DNA of 64,000 nucleotides from Vulcanimicrobiota bacterium (GTDB taxonomy: Bacteria > Vulcanimicrobiota > Xenobia > Xenobiales > JADMJV01). Positions 60,321 through 64,000 of the stretch are shown one piece after another. The position numbers and the translations under genes were made by a program. The notes beneath the pieces are model-generated. The model was not told the DNA's origin. It worked only from the letters and a program-made list of their open reading frames with translations, and ran no database searches. The stretch's first letter is position 1. Every line of letters starts with the position of its first letter. The stretch covers positions 1-64,000 of the forward strand of contig JAFKGI010000038.1 in assembly GCA_017307785.1 (NCBI GenBank), in the 5' to 3' direction.

Positions 60321-61501
60321 GGGCTGAAGACTCGGCGAGCCCGCTCGCGCAGGCGTTGAGCCTCCGAAGTGCGGCCCTGCTGTTCGAGCAAAGTGGCCAG
60401 TTGCAGCAAAGCTTCGCAGTGCTCCGGTTCCAGGTAGAGCACGCGGCGCAAATAGCGCTCCTGCTCGGTGTTTTGTTGGCGGGCGCTGGCCACCAGAGCC
60501 AACAGATGATAGACCTCGGCCTGAGGTCCATGCAGATCCAGCAGGCTCTGGCAGCTCTCTTCGGCTTGCACGAGCTCGCCACGATTGGCCTGGCGGCGTG
60601 CCCGGGCGACTTCCAGATCGAGATCTTGACGCGCCGGCAAGGGAGCCAGCCCGCGGACCGGAGGGGGAGTCATGGCCTGCGGTCGGGCCACGGGGGACTT
60701 CCGCGGCTGCGCCAGCAGGCAGACTTTGGGAAGTTGGCCGTGTATGGCTTCAAAGACCCCAACCTGGCGGGTGCGTCGAAAAAGCCTTTCAGGAACGTGG
60801 TCCACCTCGCTGGCGGCGACGCACAACAGCCCACCGGGACGAAGATGCTTGTGCAGATGCATCAAGGCCGATTGGCGCACGCTTGCGTCCAGATAGATGG
60901 ACAGGTGCCGGAAGAGAATGCCGTCGTAGTTGCCCCAACCGGGTTGATCGAGAAATTGAGGCTGGGTCACGTTCACCTCGCCGAAACGCACCCGCTTGCG
61001 TACCGACTCGGACAATTCCATTCCGCCCTCGGCCTCTTGGAAATAGAGGTCTCTCCAGGGGCCGACCACTCCGCGAAAGGAGTTCAGCCCGTAGATACCT
61101 TCCCGGGCTTTGGCCAACGCTCTGTGACTGACGTCCAGCGCATCGACCGTAAAATCACAGTGACCTCGCCCCAACAGCGCCATGACCAGGGTGTAGGGTT
61201 CTTCACCCGAGGCGCAGGGCAGGCTGAGGAAGCGCAATCCGCCGGACTCCGAGGGGGTGAGTTGGAGCAGCGGTTCCAGACTGTCCGGGTCTCGGAAGAA
61301 CCAGGTTTCGCCGATGACCACATCATCCACCAGACGCTGACGGGCCAGCGCGCTGCTTTTGAGTTGCAACCAGAGCAGGTCGGGGTCCGGCTGGTGAGAC
61401 CGCAGCATGTGATTTTGGATCAGGCGGTCGACATTGGTTTGCCCGATGCTGGTCGGGTCCAGTCCGATTTGCTCTCTGAGCAGGTGGCGTATTTTATCCA
61501 T
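60317..61501 (-). CDS. CheR methyltransferase with C-terminal TPRs (WspC-like)
   Basis: 394 residues. CheR domain: DDVVIGETWFFRD, the SAM-binding LPCASGEEPYTL, DALDVSHRALAKA and CRHL-like motif FRHLSIYL. The C-terminal third has TPR-like helices (VYHLLALVASAR, LYLEPEHCEALLQLATLLEQQG) as in WspC, which binds the receptor or CheW. It methylates receptor glutamates. It overlaps the two CheW genes by 8 and 4 bases. Confidence 0.92.
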   Translation of the reverse strand: MDKIRHLLREQIGLDPTSIGQTNVDRLIQNHMLRSHQPDPDLLWLQLKSSALARQRLVDDVVIGETWFFRDPDSLEPLLQLTPSESGGLRFLSLPCASGEEPYTLVMALLGRGHCDFTVDALDVSHRALAKAREGIYGLNSFRGVVGPWRDLYFQEAEGGMELSESVRKRVRFGEVNVTQPQFLDQPGWGNYDGILFRHLSIYLDASVRQSALMHLHKHLRPGGLLCVAASEVDHVPERLFRRTRQVGVFEAIHGQLPKVCLLAQPRKSPVARPQAMTPPPVRGLAPLPARQDLDLEVARARRQANRGELVQAEESCQSLLDLHGPQAEVYHLLALVASARQQNTEQERYLRRVLYLEPEHCEALLQLATLLEQQGRTSEAQRLRERARRVFSP

Positions 61502-61949
61502 GAGGCTCCAACAGCATTCGCGAGATCTCGGGGCTGAGCAATTGGGCCGGTTCGACCCGGGCCACCAGTTCGTCTTCCAGCCGAGCCACCGAGCTGGTCA
61601 AGCAAGCTTCGGGAATGCTGAACGGAAGCGGTTGGAACTGGCTCGCGGGGGTGCGCACCAGTTCGGTAACCTGCTCGGCCCGCAGGGCCAACAGCGACTC
61701 TCCGACCCTCACCAGCATCAGGCGGGTGCTGTAGTGAGAAACCGCCGTCTGGCCGGTGCTCATCTGACACAGGTCGAGCACCGGCAGACTTTGTCCCTGA
61801 TAGTCGAGGAGCCCCACCACCGCAGCCGGTGCGTTCTCAATGCTCCGGACGGTCACGTTGGGAAGGACCGCCTCGATGTCACGGGCCGCCAGCACGAAGG
61901 GTCGGCCGCCCACCTGGAACTTTAAAAAGAGTTCCTGCAGCTCCGCCAC
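61494..61949 (-). CDS. CheW-like coupling protein (WspB-like)
   Basis: 151 residues and one CheW domain: LFLKFQVGGRPFVLAARDIEAVLP, LLDYQGQSLPVLDLCQM and LMLVRVGESLLALRAEQVTELV. It lies first in the CheW/CheR-TPR/CheW group and overlaps the CheR gene by 8 bases. The HPt gene ends 3 bases upstream. Confidence 0.9.
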   Translation of the reverse strand: MAELQELFLKFQVGGRPFVLAARDIEAVLPNVTVRSIENAPAAVVGLLDYQGQSLPVLDLCQMSTGQTAVSHYSTRLMLVRVGESLLALRAEQVTELVRTPASQFQPLPFSIPEACLTSSVARLEDELVARVEPAQLLSPEISRMLLEPHG

Positions 61950-61952
61950 GCT

Positions 61953-62291
61953 TTAGCCGGCCTCGCTGGAGAAGGCGACCAGTTCCTCGCGGAGTTCCGC
62001 CAGGTTGATGGTCAACTCCTCAAACTTCGTCAGCACCGTCTCCCAGTCGCCCTGACGTCCCAGGCTTTCCACCGCAGCCACGGACTGGACCACGGCCTCG
62101 GCCTCGAAGTTGGCCGCCGCTCCGCGCAGGCGATGGCTGGCGCGATGGAGGGTCTCTTCATCGTGGTTGACCACCGCTTCCTCGATGACGCGCACCTGAC
62201 CGGGATAAAAGTCGAGGAATTGCTGGATAATTTTTTGGAGCAGAAGCGGCTTGTTGCCGACTCGCTGCCAGATCAGAGGCTTGTCTAGCAT
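61953..62291 (-). CDS. Histidine phosphotransfer (HPt) protein
   Basis: 112 residues, a single HPt domain with the phospho-accepting H53 in ASHRLRGAAANF. It can carry phosphate between receivers, for example from the REC kinase to the coiled-coil/REC protein. It lies between the PAS and CheW genes. The 49-base gap on its upstream side is the only real gap in the operon and could hold an internal promoter. Confidence 0.85.
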   Translation of the reverse strand: MLDKPLIWQRVGNKPLLLQKIIQQFLDFYPGQVRVIEEAVVNHDEETLHRASHRLRGAAANFEAEAVVQSVAAVESLGRQGDWETVLTKFEELTINLAELREELVAFSSEAG

Positions 62292-62340
62292 GGTAAATTT
62301 GTCCTAAGGGTATATACTCAGTGCTAGTGGTCAGTTTCTG

Positions 62341-62940
62341 TTATTGAATGTACTTCCCTGCGCGTCGGATGGGGGTAAGATCTTCCCGGGTCTTTGTGTC
62401 TACCTCTGACTGTTCTGTGAAGAACATCAGGGCGCCGTCGAGTTGTCCGGCTCTGCGCAGCGGCTGAAGTTCGAAATAGGCCTGGAAGCGCCGACCCGCG
62501 CGGTTTCGCAGGGAGCCTTGCTGTCGAAAAGACCGGCCGTCGCTCAGCAACCGATTTAGATCCAGGGCCTCCAGCCAGTCATCACCCAGATGAGCTAGAA
62601 GTGCATCGGCTTCCAGGTCTTGTTCACTGAAGCCGGTCAGGGCGATGGCCGCCGAATTGAAGAAGACCGCTTTGCCGGACGAGTCGAGCACCACTACCGC
62701 CTGCTCCAGTTGCTCCGCGACCTCTTGCAGCTGGTGCCGGCTGAGCAGCAAATCCTGATAGAGCGATTGAATTTCGCTGCGGTGGAACCCCAGGGACTTT
62801 TCCATGCGGAAAGAGTCTTCTTCCTGGTCGTCCAGCAGGTCGCTCAGGCCGGCCAGCAGCCGCTCCCAGGCCGCTTCCGAAGGCGGGGAGGTGGGGGATA
62901 GACGCTGGTTTTGCAGCAGTTGAGCCAGGCGTGGATTCAC
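62341..62940 (-). CDS. PAS-domain sensor protein
   Basis: 199 residues. A PAS domain (VVVLDSSGKAVFFNSAAIALTGFSEQDL) follows an N-terminal helix and coiled region, and the C-terminal part (YFELQPLRRAGQLDGALMFFTEQ) ends the fold. No kinase or output domain is fused. It overlaps the coiled-coil/REC gene by 4 bases (GTGA), so the two are probably one module. Ligand unknown. Confidence 0.8.
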   Translation of the reverse strand: MNPRLAQLLQNQRLSPTSPPSEAAWERLLAGLSDLLDDQEEDSFRMEKSLGFHRSEIQSLYQDLLLSRHQLQEVAEQLEQAVVVLDSSGKAVFFNSAAIALTGFSEQDLEADALLAHLGDDWLEALDLNRLLSDGRSFRQQGSLRNRAGRRFQAYFELQPLRRAGQLDGALMFFTEQSEVDTKTREDLTPIRRAGKYIQ

Positions 62941-64000
62941 GGAGTTTCCTCCAGGGCGGCCACTTCGCTCAGCACCCGCTCCAGTTCGGCCGGGTCCAGG
63001 GGCTTGGACAGGATATGCATGCCAGCTTCGCGCGCCTGCAAGGATTCCTCCGGCTTGTCCATAGAGGTTAATAAGATACAGAATGGAGACCGATCCGGCT
63101 CGAGCTGCTGTAGTTTACGGCACAGCACCACTCCATTCATACCCGGCATGTGGTAACTGGTGATGACCACGTCCACCGCCTGGCGACCGGCCCAGCGCAG
63201 GGCCTCGTTGCCGTCCTCAGCGATGACGCATTGATGACCCTGCGATTCGATGCACTCTTGAGTGACCAGTAAGGAGATCGGCTCGTCCTCCACCAGTAGC
63301 ACTCGCAAGCTGCGCGTGGGGACGACGGGGCGGGGGAGAGGTTGGGGCCATTGGGTGGCTTCCTGGCTGAGCAGGGCCTCCTGGAGTTCCAGAATATGCG
63401 CTTCCTTAGAGGCGAGGCCCCGCTGGCTTTGGGCCGTCTCTTGCCGGGCTTGCTGCAATTGAACTCGGGCTTGCTCGAGCTGTTCTCGCAGCTCGCGGTT
63501 GTCGCTCTGTGCTTGCTGAAGTTGACGGTCGGCTTGCTCCAGTTGACTGCGCAGCAGCTCGTGAGCCTCGACGGCCGGCAGCTTTCGAGTTTCCGCGCGC
63601 AACGATTCCACCTCGAGTTGGAGCTCGACGAGTTCCTGTTGGCGACTGCTCTGGTCGAGGCGCAGCTCCGCGCATTCGGACTGGCTCTGGGCCAGCTCCT
63701 GGGAAAAGTTGATCAGGCGCTGCTTGAGCTGCGCAAAGGCGGACTCGTAGCGTTTGACCTGCTGTTGGGCGGTCTCCAGTTGGCTACGAAGCTTGGCGTC
63801 ACTCTCGACTCGGAGCGGTCGCGGGGACTCGGAGCCCGGAAAGATCAGGCAGGAGGCTCGCAGTTCCCCGTGACGCCGCAAAGCCACCCAGCGGTATTCC
63901 CGGTCCAGGCCGGAGGGAAGCTGGAGCCGTCCCGACTGTTCATCGCCCTGAGTATCCGCTATCAGGTTGCGCAGTTGGGTGTGACCTCCCAGCCACTTTT
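62937..64000 (-). CDS. Coiled-coil response-regulator protein, partial
   Basis: The frame is open to the right edge of the window, so the N-terminus lies beyond it; at least 354 residues are seen. The visible start has a beta-like region (LQLPSGLDREYRW), then a long coiled coil (about residues 90-230 of the visible part, Gln/Leu/Glu-rich), and a C-terminal receiver domain (LRVLLVEDEPISLLV, TSYHMPGMNG, LLTSMDKPEES). The phospho-acceptor position reads VITSYHMPG, so the usual aspartate seems replaced by Ser; phosphorylation may be lost. It leads the visible operon. Confidence 0.8.
   Translation of the reverse strand, partial: KWLGGHTQLRNLIADTQGDEQSGRLQLPSGLDREYRWVALRRHGELRASCLIFPGSESPRPLRVESDAKLRSQLETAQQQVKRYESAFAQLKQRLINFSQELAQSQSECAELRLDQSSRQQELVELQLEVESLRAETRKLPAVEAHELLRSQLEQADRQLQQAQSDNRELREQLEQARVQLQQARQETAQSQRGLASKEAHILELQEALLSQEATQWPQPLPRPVVPTRSLRVLLVEDEPISLLVTQECIESQGHQCVIAEDGNEALRWAGRQAVDVVITSYHMPGMNGVVLCRKLQQLEPDRSPFCILLTSMDKPEESLQAREAGMHILSKPLDPAELERVLSEVAALEETP

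Overview
This window is a GC-rich, densely packed stretch of chromosome from a Gram-negative bacterium that I cannot place in a phylum. A secretin, type IV pilus/pseudopilin-like proteins, lipoproteins and an alternative chemosensory array point to an outer membrane. The mix of Ser/Thr kinase, FHA domains, BTAD regulator, secretin and glutathione-linked formaldehyde metabolism fits a large-genome, deeply branching or uncultured lineage. There are no rRNA or tRNA genes, phage, insertion sequences or CRISPR. Genes often overlap by 1-4 bases (ATGA, GTGA, TTGA), and strong hairpin terminators lie between convergent units.

Layout: 0.2-6.7 kb holds a peptidase-MA-like/TPR protein, small membrane proteins, an arylamine N-acetyltransferase, a Nudix-like protein, a 62-bp tandem repeat array and an FHA-BTAD regulator. 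6.8-12.8 kb is a five-gene operon: glutathione-dependent formaldehyde dehydrogenase, glyoxalase II, a GcvT-fold methyltransferase/demethylase and two related FAD oxidoreductases, the second with a damaged FAD motif. I infer demethylation of an unidentified methylated compound, with formaldehyde removal. 12.7-21.3 kb holds exported proteins, a SulP-carbonic anhydrase fusion, endonuclease III, a coiled-coil GGDEF-EAL protein and a formylglycine-generating-enzyme-like lipoprotein interrupted by an in-frame TGA. 21.3-28.2 kb holds a pentein-fold deiminase-like protein, a choline-transporter-like Na+ symporter, an NTase-HD protein, a creatininase-family amidohydrolase and two small exported proteins.

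28.2-36 kb pairs a secretin with a divergent three-gene operon (Ser/Thr kinase, FHA-ABC transporter, exported protein). 36-48 kb holds mainly housekeeping genes (ubiX, LON-domain protein, MMPL/RND exporter, GTP-PEPCK, argG, tcdA, TatD) plus an Asn-rich exported repeat protein and a secreted LIM-like/DA1-like metallopeptidase. 48.1-54.4 kb has a second pentein, two pilin-like proteins, a cytochrome c lipoprotein, an SGNH-like protein, a thioredoxin-like protein and a chemoreceptor.

54.4-64 kb is one tightly overlapping minus-strand operon: coiled-coil/REC (cut by the window edge), PAS, HPt, CheW, CheR-TPR, CheW, CheA-REC, CheB and a REC-kinase-REC hybrid. The CheW/CheR-TPR/CheW/CheA-REC/CheB core matches the Wsp surface-sensing system of Pseudomonas, but the output gene is a hybrid histidine kinase, not the WspR diguanylate cyclase. 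The chemoreceptor with a multi-pass membrane sensor lies next to it, convergent.

The most notable items are the Wsp-like array with its unusual output, the DA1-like secreted protease, the pentein pair, the kinase/FHA-ABC operon, the demethylation operon with its degenerate FAD paralogue, and several undescribed repeats in intergenic DNA.
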